A stretch of DNA of 64,000 nucleotides from the NCBI RefSeq assembly GCF_026262505.1, contig NC_067205.1, positions 992,001 through 1,056,000 on the forward strand, read 5' to 3'. The position numbers and the translations under genes are program-made. Origin of the DNA: Trichomonas vaginalis G3 (Eukaryota > Parabasalia > Trichomonadida > Trichomonadidae). How positions within the stretch are numbered: the stretch's first letter is position 1; each line of letters begins with the position of its first letter. This document shows, in pieces, positions 49,276 through 58,911 of this stretch. The notes beneath the pieces are model-generated. The model was not told where the DNA came from. It ran no database searches and was given only the letters and a program-made list of their open reading frames with translations.

Positions 49276-49419
49276 TGGAAAAATAAATATGAGATCCTAT
49301 GGATCATCTCGCCGCTTAGCGGCTTAAAATTATTTTTATCTTAGTATCGGTTGATGTCTTTGTCAATAAACTTGCCTTTATTAATAAATCTTGGAACTCA
49401 GGCAATTTCAATTGTGAAT

Positions 49420-50308
49420 TTATTCAGCAACTTCGTTTACTAATAGAAGTAGGTAATTCATGGTAGAAGATTTGGCAGTATTTGAGCATTTCTTTGGCAT
49501 TATTATAAATGTCAAGGCATCAGTATCTGTGTATTCTTTAAAGTTAATATTGAATGAACTTGTTGTTGTTATTGAAAAACTTCCACCAGAATAGGAAAAT
49601 GAACAAGAATACGTGAAACTATTACCATTGATATATGTTGAATCAACTATTAAAAAACCATTTTCCGAAACATAGAATAAATTAGGTGAAATATTGTTTA
49701 ATAATACAGAATTTGATAATTTCAGACCGTGGAATCCTGTGCTAACAATACCAGTGCCATCTCCATTTGAACCAGTTATTTTATTTGAAATGATACTATA
49801 GTATTTCGTTGTTGAATATGGATTTCCATAATGATAATTCATTCCAAGAGAAGTTGATGTATTATTAAAACAATTTGAAAATGATGCAATACCATTTGAC
49901 TGACCAAACCACAAATTTTCAGCAGCATAATTCATACATATTGTATTTGAAATATTATTATCATTATATTTCACTTCGCCAAAATAAATTTCATATGCAC
50001 CATAATCACCTCCTTTACTGGTATCCATTGTTGATAGAAGGAAGTAATTTTTCATGTTGGAACCAGTTAAAAGATAATTGTAAATATGGGTATCAGTCAC
50101 ATTATAACTCAAAATATTGTGAATAATACTGCTTCCTGAATTCATGTAAATATCACACCCTGCTCCGTTATTTTGTGTGATTGAGCTAAATTTTGAACCA
50201 GAAACTAATAATTTGATGGCATTATCATCCTTAAACACAATGACTCTGTCTGACAGACTTGTAAAAATTGAATTTGTAACCAAATAATTTTTAATTTTTG
50301 TATTGTTA
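49420..50308 (-). pseudogene. Beta-helix-type surface protein, C-terminal part split by an insertion
   Basis: The frame enters from the inverted end at 50309 and runs about 296 residues. It has the Asn/Ser/Gly-rich short-strand pattern of right-handed parallel beta helices seen in trichomonad Pmp-like and related surface proteins (IKLLVSGSKFSSITQNNGAG; GIVSTGFHGLKLSNSVLLNN). A matching start with a signal peptide lies on the same strand at 54876-55013, on the other side of the inserted element. Read together with that, the gene was probably one secreted or surface protein interrupted at its N-terminal end. No membrane anchor is seen at the C-terminus. Confidence 0.6.
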
Positions 50309-50550
50309 GTTAGTATCCCTAACTTGGGTACGGCGGCACTGCGTTCCACCTTCACCGCGTTTTTAGTTTAAACATGCGGCCTGTCACTTTTTTTGTTTGC
50401 ATATCTCTTATATTAGTGAAAAACGCGTTTTGTCACTTTTTAAAAAAACCGAGTTGTTCTGGTCCACTTTTAAAAAAACGGTTTGGTTTTTATCCCGGCT
50501 GGTTCGGCTGGGGCTTCGCGTCCTCCTCTTGGGTCTTGGGCAAAAATTTC

Positions 50551-50595
50551 TTTAGGGCTAGAAGGGCGCAGCCCCTGCGAAGCCCCATATACCTG
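50551..50595. repeat. Third Polinton-type terminus (isolated)
   Basis: AGGGCTAGAAGGGCGCAGCC and onward, then GAAGCCCC, match the terminal hairpin region of copies A and B in the right-end orientation, but without a T tract outside. It is probably a fragment of another, older element end. Confidence 0.7.
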
Positions 50596-53500
50596 ACCTA
50601 ATTATTACTAATTTTCGGTCTCTAAAATAAACTTTAATTATAATATAAAATTAAACTTCAATTTCAATAAATTTTTAATTTCAATGTAAAAAGTGACACT
50701 TTTATTTTGCAAAAGCCCGGAACCATAAATTATGCACTATTATAGTCTATGTAAAATTCAAATTATTGATGATTTATAATCGTACATTATTTTTGTAACA
50801 TTTCACTATTTGTTTCAAATAATATCTTCTATAATTTCTAAGACGAAGATTCTTATGTATATTTATTCAATTTGGTACTATATTCGATTATTCTTATTAG
50901 ATTATGGTTATTTTACGATTTGGATAATTGAACAAATAGCTTCGTAGGTGTATCATTATATTTACTGGTATAATAGTATATTACATGTCCAGGATTTTTC
51001 ATGAAAATACACATGCATTATATTAGTTTAAATAATTTCGACAAATGTCATACAAGAATACCAGTAACTTGCCTATTTGCTATTAGCACAAATTGTGAAT
51101 TTAACGCTTTAAACTATAATGCAAAATAAGCGAATCTTATATACGTGTAGATGATGCAATATACTCATGTTAGAATATAATAATCTTCATAGAAATATTA
51201 GTTTCCCTGAAAAATCACATTTAAATATTTCCAGAAATGTCTTTTGTTCCATTGTGTTGTCGACTCAATATTCAATATTAATATCATCTGCACAAAATCA
51301 AATTGCTATACCTAAATATGGATTGTAATTTATAACATTGAGACTGCAATAATTAAGTCAAATTAATATTAGACATAATATAACCTTGAATGTATAACAG
51401 AGCAGAAGTCTCGAATAAGCTCCTTATTGGTGTAAGCTTTTATGGATGCCCAGCAGTTTATCAAATATACTCCTAGTACCTTAATATATTTAGTTAAGAA
51501 CCATTAGTAATAGGTTCCGCGCTTTCTTTCTCCTTGTATTACAAATATAATAATATCATATTGTCTTCATTTCTGCTGATCTAAGTGTGAAAACAATTAG
51601 CTAAACTAAACACTTGGATCTTAAATTGATTAACTGAGATATTGTATATACAGACTTAACTCGAAGTTTCAATTTCAAATTTTCAGAGATAAGTATTGAT
51701 TACCTCCACTTTTTCTATTACCTTGATGAACGCTTCATCACTTCCACCTCATGAAATTCAATAGGCACAACAAAACATTAAATTTATTTCAAAAAATTAT
51801 TACGGTCTTTAATTTATCCCATCAAACTTAGTAAAAATAATTAGTTATGGTGCATTTTCGCACTCAACAATTAAAAATCTAACAATGAAAGTCAAACAAC
51901 AAGTCCTTTGAAAAGCTATTCATTATTTCATATTCATTTCTTTTCAAAAATCTTATTCTTCAAGATGGTATTTTGATGATTACCCAAAAAATACATTTGA
52001 CTTATTGTGATTTCTTATTTCACTCTACATTATAGGCTTTCTATTCAGAGAAAGACTAATGAATAATGAATTTAAAATGATTGTAATAATTGGACAACAA
52101 ACTGCACCATTTTGTTTTTATCACAAAACTTTCAGATTATTCTCCCCAAGTTTACACAGATTTCAAAATATTATCAAGGCTCCTGAATGATTTCACAATC
52201 GCACTAGTTTGCTTTAAAAATTTCGTATGATTATTTTCAACTTCATTTTATTCAAACTTTTCAAATTCCTTTTTAAAAGATCAATGCATCAACTTCATGT
52301 TACTATTAATTCTCTTTCTCTTTACTGAGAAATAGATTATTTAGACGTAAACAACACCTTCATTAGCTAAAAATACTAATATTTCAATTTTGTAATATTT
52401 ATAAAATCAAATATCTCAAACATTCAAGCAAATTATGAACTCTCAAATTCCAGCATAACTCTTTTAAAAGGATTTGCATGAGCTTTGAGAACGAAATAAA
52501 TCATGAAAATTCTTAATTTCATCACAGCAAAAAATCTTATCCATTTCCATTTCCTGGATAATATCTATAAAAATCTGGGGAAATACATGCAATTTTTGCC
52601 TATACTTTATAATCTTGCAAACTGTTTTGTTTTAAATGAAATCAATTAAATTTATTTATGAAAACGCATATTTAATTTAATGTCCTTCTGTTGCTGGGAA
52701 GTTTTGAAATATTTCTTTGAATTTCATAAATCATAAAGATTCTTCAATATTTCAGCGAATTTCTATTTCCAACCATCATACGATCACCCAACGGTTTACA
52801 TTAAATTGCCCCGAGATCCAGCGGGATAGATATTTTCCCATTTCAATACTACACAATTAAATCACTATTATATTCGTTGACATTAGGATTGAAAATATTT
52901 CCGATGCAAATAGGTGTAAGGATAATCATTTGCATAAATCTTCAAATATTGAATACAATTAATCTGTATCACTCCATTCTATGAAAAAAACCCATCAAAA
53001 CAATTCCTTCATCTTTGTTTTTCGGATGCAAGGAACTTATAAGAATGTTATTAATAATAATTCTGCACCTGCAAAAATATCTAATTATTGCATTTATTTT
53101 GTCGCAGTGCTCCTAATAGATATTAATATATCCTCACTATACGATATATTGCATCATTGCCCATTTCATTCATCTTGCAATCCTTTTTTTTACGAATCTG
53201 TAATTGCTGCCAAAATTTATGGTACTTAATGCTTTCCAAGACTCCAACATACATAACAAATTTTAGAATTAACAGATGATGTTATATTCTGTAGGAGCAT
53301 CAAGCGTTTATAGCGATGTAAGAGAATAAAGAGTTTTCATCAATAAGGCTCTCTTAACAAAATTTCTTCATATTTATTAGCTATTCGAGCATTATCTGAA
53401 TATTTTACTATTCCATATACATTAAGATCAACTTGAAAATTTGTTTTTTTTATTCGGTAGCTCGTTTGGAAGAATCTCACACTCTATTCATATCCTTGAA

Positions 53501-53628
53501 AAATATTTGAATAGTATTGGAAATAATGCATATTGAAGGATGCAAATCAACTAATAAGTGAATGATATTGATGCTCACAGCCTACCAATTAAATAAAATT
53601 AGCCATCAGGTGATTGTGCGTTATTCCC
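50596..53628. other. Three-kilobase gene-free AT-rich region
   Basis: No supported gene on either strand. The 82-residue frame at 52981 lacks coding character. It may be host spacer or eroded element DNA. Confidence 0.55.
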
Positions 53629-53728
53629 NNNNNNNNNNNNNNNNNNNNNNNNNNNNNNNNNNNNNNNNNNNNNNNNNNNNNNNNNNNNNNNNNNNNNNNN
53701 NNNNNNNNNNNNNNNNNNNNNNNNNNNN
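53629..53728. other. Assembly gap (100 N)
   Basis: Exactly 100 N, the usual placeholder for a gap of unknown size; the order and distance of the flanks are not secured. Confidence 0.97.
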
Positions 53729-54124
53729 TAAAAAATATGTTATTTATTTTATTGAACATTTTATTTAGAGTAAAATGACGACTTAAAGTCACTGAAGCAA
53801 TGAAACAAAAATTTTTGGTAGAATACATTAAAAATCAGGAGCGTGGTTCCAGAAGGTTTTTACGTTCATACTATGAATGTGATGTAGTTCAGTTTAGAAA
53901 GATAAAGCAAACCATTAGATAGAGAAGATATTTAAGGAAGATTAACTTCATGAAGGACAACATTGGCTGAACTTAAGAAGAAGTTAGAAGAGTTGGAGAA
54001 AGGAAAGAGTTAAAAGTAATGAATTACAATCAGTGGTTAGAAAAGAGGTTAGAAAAAAAGTGTTAGATACACTTCTAACATAAATTTATGGTATGTTTTC
54101 ATACGTGTGAGGGTGGTGATATCA
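53729..54124. other. Spacer with a repeat shared with copy A
   Basis: No gene is seen. GGTTAGAAAAGAGGTTAGAA at 54035 matches, in reverse, the AACCTCTTTTCTAACC repeats at 12075-12110, and is followed by GTGTTAGATACACTTCTAAC, a small palindrome. Confidence 0.5.
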
Positions 54125-54598
54125 TTAATTTTTATATAAATGACAGAACAAAAATAAAGCATTTCTACTCACAGGAATGAGACCCTTACTGACTATGTAT
54201 TCGTTTAATGCTTGATGAAAACAATGGTACATATTATCGTATGGGTATACACAACGTCTGTTTCCATCGTCGTCGTATATGTAGAGCTCAAATCCAGTCC
54301 AACCTTCTTTTGTACAATATGTAGCTTTATTTAAGTATGCATTTATGTAGATAAGGCAATTTTCTTCATCGCTCCAGAAATAATTTTTGTTCTTTGTTGA
54401 AATAGTTTTCGTTCCTCTGCGACCATAAGGAATGTATGCAATGAACTTTGCGTCATATGGGATTGTAATATATTCAGGGTTTCTTTCATCGTCAATGGGT
54501 CTGTCTTTGTTAAAATGCATGTTTCTCAGTTTTACTTGAGTTTTGAATAGTTCACGGAAACGTTCTGGGAAAGAGTCATAGTAAATGTAGTCGGACAT
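54125..54598 (-). CDS. 157-residue acidic/aromatic protein of an inserted element
   Basis: The start is set at MSDYIYYDSFPERF; a longer frame upstream is only the read-through of a 12-bp repeat. The protein is rich in Y, F, D and E (YITIPYDAKFIAYIPYGRRG; NMYHCFHQALNEYIVSKGLI) and looks globular. It lies between the gap and the 44-bp end, so it probably belongs to that element. No family is recognised. Confidence 0.5.
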   Translation of the reverse strand: MSDYIYYDSFPERFRELFKTQVKLRNMHFNKDRPIDDERNPEYITIPYDAKFIAYIPYGRRGTKTISTKNKNYFWSDEENCLIYINAYLNKATYCTKEGWTGFELYIYDDDGNRRCVYPYDNMYHCFHQALNEYIVSKGLIPVSRNALFLFCHLYKN

Positions 54599-54661
54599 GT
54601 CTTTGTAATGAAATAAAAAATTTAAAAAAATAAAAATAAGGTTATTTTTATTTAGTGAGGA

Positions 54662-54721
54662 CGGTAGTGAAGTCGTTAGTGAAGTCGTTAGTGAAGTAGT
54701 TAGTGAAATCGTTAGTGAAAT
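54662..54721. repeat. 12-bp tandem repeat (five units)
   Basis: GTTAGTGAAGTC units with small changes lie subterminal to the 44-bp end, upstream of the 157-residue gene. Confidence 0.85.
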
Positions 54722-54875
54722 CATTTATGTGTCAGATGGTTTTGTAAATATTTAAGGTTAAGTTGGTGTTATGGTTGTGTTGTAAAATATACGTTACCGG
54801 TTTCGTAAAGTGTCAAACCGTTAACTTGGGTAAGGTGGAACGCAGTGCCGCCGTACCCAAGTTAGGGATACTAAC

Positions 54876-55013
54876 TTTGTTTCTGATAAGCTCGTTTTTA
54901 TAGCATAGCATAACATCCCTTTTGTAGAAATCTTCCCATATTAAGCCTGAAGTCTGTGACATTGAAAAATACAACAAGAGCGCTAAAATCATCCAAATTT
55001 TTAAATTTGCCAA
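54876..55013 (-). pseudogene. Signal-peptide start of the split surface protein
   Basis: MANLKIWMILALLLYFSMSQ forms a good signal peptide (hydrophobic core at residues 6-17). It is followed by about 25 residues (LIWEDFYKRDVMLCYKNELI) that stop at the 44-bp end. The strand and spacing fit the 49420-50308 part. The left terminus of copy B begins only 40 bases upstream of this ATG, so the promoter is also displaced. Confidence 0.55.
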
Positions 55014-55053
55014 TACTCACAATTTTTTCAATAATGTTCGTTCAATTGTAAAG

Positions 55054-55091
<38 letters not shown>

Positions 55092-55140
55092 TAGTGGGGC
55101 TTCCAGGCACTTCGTGCCTTCTAGCCCTGAGGATGAATGG
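55054..55140. repeat. Left terminal inverted repeat of copy B with A tract and hairpin
   Basis: 36 A, then GGTAGTGGGGCTTCCAGG, hairpin 55105-55119 (AGGCAC stem, TTC loop) and TTCTAGCCCTGAGGATG. It is the inverted counterpart of 24821-24919. The stem sequence differs from copy A but still pairs. Confidence 0.87.
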
Positions 55141-55258
55141 TATAATGAAGTTCTTATATACGGGTCTTCCAGGAGCTTTTCACAAAATATATATGTTTTC
55201 ATGTTTTGTCACTTTTCTGTCACTTTTCAGGTAAAAACATTTTTATTATATATATAAA

Positions 55259-56077
55259 ATGAATTTTACAAAACCACCGTTACCGTTCTTTGGAAATAAG
55301 AGTAGATGTAAAGATATTCTATTGAGAGAACTTAAGAAACTACCGAATGGTCTAACATTTGTAGATTTGTTCGGTGGAAGTTTCTATATATCCCATTTGT
55401 GCCATATAATATTCCCAGACTCAAAGATTATATGCAATGACTTCGACAACTATATGGACCGTCTCAAACATATACCAGACACAAACAATATATTGAAAGA
55501 GTTAAAAGAAAAGATACCTATAGGTAAGATGGAACGTATACCATTAGATAAGAAAAATATTGTGAGAGAGGTTTTGAAAAAAGCAGAATATATAGACTGG
55601 GATAGTATATCTGCTAGACTATTATATAGTGGTTCTATAAGAGTTCATGACATTGAAACACTTATGTCAAAAGTTTTATATCTTAACTATACAAATGTTT
55701 TCAAAGAGGACATAGAAAAATATATTGAGGGTATAGAGTTTGTGAGATGTCGTTGGACAGAGTTGTATGAAAAATATAAAGACAAGGAAAATGTTTTCTT
55801 TATAGTGGACCCGCCGTTCTATAACACATGCGATTTTCAATACCAAGTAGACTGGACTTTGAGAGACTCTTTAGAAACTTTAGACGTTTTACATAACTGT
55901 CCATGCTTTTACTTTACATCCGATAAAAGTGGTTTGGAAAGTGTCATGAAATGGTTAGAGGACATACATGACTATGAGTTTATATATGACAAGATAGAAT
56001 ATGAGAGAGGACCTATAAACCGGAGAAAGTGTCATAACAAAGAAATTTTATTAGTAAGTAAATGTGGTTTGAAATAG
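55259..56077 (+). CDS. DNA N6-adenine methyltransferase (Dam/D12 class), whole
   Basis: 272 residues. PLPFFGNKSR (residues 8-17) gives the D12 N-terminal motif, DLFGGSF (36-42) the SAM-binding motif and VDPPFYNT (Asp184) the catalytic motif, so it is predicted active. TTTTTATTATATATATAAA precedes the ATG. It is the first gene after the terminus. Several residue differences from copy A, more than in the small virion genes, suggest weaker constraint or diversification of specificity. Confidence 0.9.
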   Translation: MNFTKPPLPFFGNKSRCKDILLRELKKLPNGLTFVDLFGGSFYISHLCHIIFPDSKIICNDFDNYMDRLKHIPDTNNILKELKEKIPIGKMERIPLDKKNIVREVLKKAEYIDWDSISARLLYSGSIRVHDIETLMSKVLYLNYTNVFKEDIEKYIEGIEFVRCRWTELYEKYKDKENVFFIVDPPFYNTCDFQYQVDWTLRDSLETLDVLHNCPCFYFTSDKSGLESVMKWLEDIHDYEFIYDKIEYERGPINRRKCHNKEILLVSKCGLK

Positions 56078-56193
56078 GACTACTTGTTTTAGGTTTTTTC
56101 CATTGTGTCATTTACTTATTTGACGTGGCAGAAAAGTACAGAGAATATGAAGATGAACCAATGCCTGCAAATGTTCAGCATATGTACTCGTAA
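56062..56193 (+). CDS. 43-residue single-span membrane protein
   Basis: The counterpart of 762-893, overlapping the methyltransferase end in another frame. Start, stop and hydrophobic span are kept. Only R25K and Q39H differ, supporting a translated gene. Confidence 0.55.
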   Translation: MWFEIGLLVLGFFHCVIYLFDVAEKYREYEDEPMPANVQHMYS

Positions 56194-56216
56194 GAGATAT
56201 TTTTATCTAATATTAA

Positions 56217-56579
56217 ATGGACGCACAGAACTTAGCGAATGCACAGCAACCTGGACAACCAAACCCAGAGAATATTCCAAATGAAGTTAGAATACAAACT
56301 GCAATGGCAAACTATGGTCAAGTGCCAACAGATGTACAAATGCAAACTGCCATGTCAAATGACGCTGCGTTAGGTTTGCCACCATGGTATGCAAATATGA
56401 GATGGAAAGAGTTTTATACAAACCCTGAAGTGGGATATAAACAACTTTATGCAGATGACGCGAACACAGGAGTTGACCCAGAATATGTTTTCTACCAGAG
56501 GAGAAACAGAATGTATGAGCTCCAGTTAAAGAATGCTATGGAACTCAACAGGAAACGTAAGAGACTAGGCGGACATTAG
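56217..56579 (+). CDS. Conserved Polinton protein, 120 residues
   Basis: The product is identical to that of 917-1279; only silent differences are seen. Q/N/P-rich start with the duplicated QTAM(A/S)N motif, basic end. The TTTTTAT promoter box is kept. The function is unknown, with a likely minor virion role from context. Confidence 0.75.
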   Translation: MDAQNLANAQQPGQPNPENIPNEVRIQTAMANYGQVPTDVQMQTAMSNDAALGLPPWYANMRWKEFYTNPEVGYKQLYADDANTGVDPEYVFYQRRNRMYELQLKNAMELNRKRKRLGGH

Positions 56580-56597
56580 ATTTTTACATATAGTAAA

Positions 56598-56840
56598 ATG
56601 GGTTTCTTCAGTAAGATAGGAAACTTCTTTCGAAATGTTGGAAGAGGTATATGGAATGGAATAAAAACCGTAGGAAGAGGAATTTGGAACGGTGTCAAAA
56701 ATATTGGTAAAAGGGTAGGTCAGTTTGTTGGTATTATACCTAAAGACCCTGAACCAGAAGAACAAGCTCCTGTTATACAACAGCCTGAACCTGCACCACA
56801 GTCTAGTTGGCAACCAAATCCAACACCTCAACCGTATTAA
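56598..56840 (+). CDS. Small amphipathic, membrane-lytic-like virion protein
   Basis: The product is identical to that of 1298-1540 with three silent changes. Two GRGIWNG(I/V)K repeats form an amphipathic helix, with a P/Q-rich tail. Likely capsid-internal and membrane-active by analogy with pVI. Confidence 0.65.
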   Translation: MGFFSKIGNFFRNVGRGIWNGIKTVGRGIWNGVKNIGKRVGQFVGIIPKDPEPEEQAPVIQQPEPAPQSSWQPNPTPQPY

Positions 56841-56844
56841 AAAA

Positions 56845-57693
56845 TTATATTTTTACCGTTCGATAGTAGTTGTATATGAAACTAAGTTCTAAGTAAAACG
56901 CATGGTATAATGGAATTATTCTTTTTCTTCCATCTGTAGTAAACCATACTTGAAAGTCTGAAATACTTCCACTTGGTGGTTCGTATAACTTTGTAGGTTT
57001 TTCGTAAAAGTCATTTGCCAAGCATAAGAAAGAGTTTTGGGCGCCAGAAAATGAAGCATGAACAATAATAGCAGCTGGGTCGAAAACATCTTTAAATAAA
57101 TATGGTTCATCTCTTGCATATCGACTGTAAATATTTGCTAAAGGAAGTTCGACTTTCTGATTTAACATTCTTTGCAAATAATACCATGACATTGCAGTGA
57201 ATTCTGTATATATTTGTTCGTCTTTCTTTGGATTGTCTTCGTAGATTTGAAATGACACTTGTGAATTTTGTTTGTCATATACAATTCTCACATAAAGTGT
57301 GCTCTCGGTATTTGCATATTCATCAGCATATTTTGCATAACATGAATTTATTTTATCTTCTATATTTTTTAACGCAGTCTGTAGAGAAGATGAAAGGTCA
57401 ACTTGTATTAGCTCAATTTCTTCCCACATTTTTCGTTTCCCTTCAGATATATAATCTATATGAAACCTTACAATAAATGGAAAACTTTTATCTTCTACAG
57501 ACACAAACTTCATTCTACGAAAGCCAATAGCTTTTGTGACAGATGGGTCTCTTAACCATCTTAATGGGTAGTCAAAACGATAGCCTTCATGCTTTACGGT
57601 CTCTGTCTCAAACTTTTGACCGACATTAGTAAAAAGTTCATCTAATGGTTTAGTTGTAGCAACTCTTGAATTTTCTTTTTCTATTGGAAGCAT
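56845..57693 (-). CDS. Candidate minor capsid (penton-like) protein
   Basis: 282 residues, whole, with one residue difference from copy A (residue 3). The beta-rich pattern, with HASFSGAQNSFLCLAND and FQVWFTTDG, recalls jelly-roll penton proteins. It shares the 18-base promoter at 57694-57711 with the fibre gene. Confidence 0.5.
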   Translation of the reverse strand: MLPIEKENSRVATTKPLDELFTNVGQKFETETVKHEGYRFDYPLRWLRDPSVTKAIGFRRMKFVSVEDKSFPFIVRFHIDYISEGKRKMWEEIELIQVDLSSSLQTALKNIEDKINSCYAKYADEYANTESTLYVRIVYDKQNSQVSFQIYEDNPKKDEQIYTEFTAMSWYYLQRMLNQKVELPLANIYSRYARDEPYLFKDVFDPAAIIVHASFSGAQNSFLCLANDFYEKPTKLYEPPSGSISDFQVWFTTDGRKRIIPLYHAFYLELSFIYNYYRTVKI

Positions 57694-57711
57694 ATTTTAT
57701 CTAGAATAAAA
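57694..57711. promoter_or_regulatory. 18-bp bidirectional promoter, penton-like and fibre genes
   Basis: TTTTATCTAGAATAAAA, identical to the spacer at 2394-2411. Confidence 0.6.
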
Positions 57712-58911
57712 ATGTCAAATGAAACAGCGTCTATGAGAGAAATACAACACAACCGACAACTCATTATGCAAGCTCTAAATAAGAACACAACAAACTTTTC
57801 AAACTATTCTAAGATATCTGAGTCATTGAAAGAAGGAAACCTAAAACTGACATTAAACCCAATGACAGATGAGTTTCTGTTTCAAGACAATAAGAACCAT
57901 ACTGTTTGTATAAATCCAACAAAACGAACTTTAAACGAGAAACCTATAAATGAACTTCTTTTGAAAGCAGATGTTGACAACAAAGCTGACAAAGAATATG
58001 TAGACGATGAGTTAGCACGTGTGGCTAGTGCGTTAGTGAAGAAGGCAGATAAGGAATATGTGGATGAAAAAGACAATGAAATTATAAAAAGGGTTGAATG
58101 GTACCATGAACGGACATCGAAGATTTTAGAAGGTAAAGCCAATACAGGGTGGGTTTCAGGATGTTTAGACCTTAAAGCCGACAAAGAAACTGTAGATATG
58201 TTGGCACAAACGGTTTCAAGTCATACCAGAGGTTTAATGGAAGATGGACAACAGTTGAAAGAGCTTGAGAAAGGTGTTACAGAGTTAAGGAATACAAAAG
58301 CAGACTCGACATGGATAGCTGGATATGTAGATGCAACAAAAGAACGTATTTTAGCATGGACAGAAGGAACATACCCACAAAAATATCATAGACATAGCAT
58401 CTCTGACGTAAATGAACTTGAAGAAAAGTTATATAAAAAAGCAGACAAAACAGAGCTTCAAACATTAAAGACAGAAATGCTTCAAACATTATATCCTATA
58501 GGCTCTATTTATACGTCAATGAACTCTACCAGACCAGAAACAGTTCTGGGTTTTGGAACTTGGACTCAAATAGTCGACAGGTTTTTGTATTGTGCAAACT
58601 CTTCAAAGGAAACAGGTGGAAGTAAAACGATTTCAGGTGAAAACTTACCTGCACACAGTCACTACATAGATTTAAGTACATCTCAAGCAGGTTGGCATAA
58701 GCATAGATATTGGGATTGGTCAGGAATGACAAAAGGTAAAGGATATGATGTTAAAGACAACGTTAAGTTTGCTATAAATTGTTATTGGAGTGACACTCAG
58801 GGAGAAGGAAACCATACACATCGCGTTTCAGGGTATACGCAAACAACGGGGCAGAGTAAAGACTACATGCCACCTTACATGACAGTTTACGCATGGTATA
58901 GAAATGCTTAG
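57712..58911 (+). CDS. Phage-type fibre / receptor-binding protein, whole
   Basis: 399 residues. N-terminal head about 1-85. The shaft, about 85-265, is built on KADKEYVD(E/D) and KADKTELQ repeats, as in trimeric phage fibres. The tip starts at YPIGSIYTSMN and continues GFGTWTQIVDRFLY, GGSKTISGENLPAHSH, HKHRYWDWSG and a terminal MPPYMTVYAWYRNA, which matches the usual end of phage collar/gp10-like domains (LPPY--VY-W-R). Cellular virus-like elements rarely carry such a tail-fibre domain. It would be the surface receptor-binding spike. Its stop overlaps the integrase stop by four bases. Confidence 0.85.
   Translation: MSNETASMREIQHNRQLIMQALNKNTTNFSNYSKISESLKEGNLKLTLNPMTDEFLFQDNKNHTVCINPTKRTLNEKPINELLLKADVDNKADKEYVDDELARVASALVKKADKEYVDEKDNEIIKRVEWYHERTSKILEGKANTGWVSGCLDLKADKETVDMLAQTVSSHTRGLMEDGQQLKELEKGVTELRNTKADSTWIAGYVDATKERILAWTEGTYPQKYHRHSISDVNELEEKLYKKADKTELQTLKTEMLQTLYPIGSIYTSMNSTRPETVLGFGTWTQIVDRFLYCANSSKETGGSKTISGENLPAHSHYIDLSTSQAGWHKHRYWDWSGMTKGKGYDVKDNVKFAINCYWSDTQGEGNHTHRVSGYTQTTGQSKDYMPPYMTVYAWYRNA

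Larger units (their letters stand above)
50309..54875. mobile_element. Element with 44-bp inverted ends inserted in the surface-protein gene (contains assembly gap)
   Basis: Perfect 44-base inverted ends lie at 50309-50352 and 54832-54875 (outer sequence GTTAGTATCCCTAACTTGGG). The right end also forms its own hairpin with TAACTTGGGTA at 54821. Between them are a Polinton-type terminus (to about 50595), about 3 kb of gene-free AT-rich DNA, a gap of 100 N, and one gene with 12-bp repeats. No clear target duplication is visible, and the palindromic flank (TTAGTA / TACTAA) would fit a TA target as well. The true length is unknown because of the gap. It looks like a broken, possibly composite element. 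Confidence 0.55.

Noticed and set aside
52981-53229. 82-residue plus-strand gene
   Set aside because: AT-rich, with no recognisable features and no initiator.
54599-54724. N-terminal SLTTSLTTSL extension of the 157-residue protein
   Set aside because: Produced by reading through the 12-bp tandem repeat and the likely promoter.
50309-54875. Tc1/mariner element
   Set aside because: A TA-type flank is possible, but no transposase is seen and the length (with a gap) is far above the family norm.
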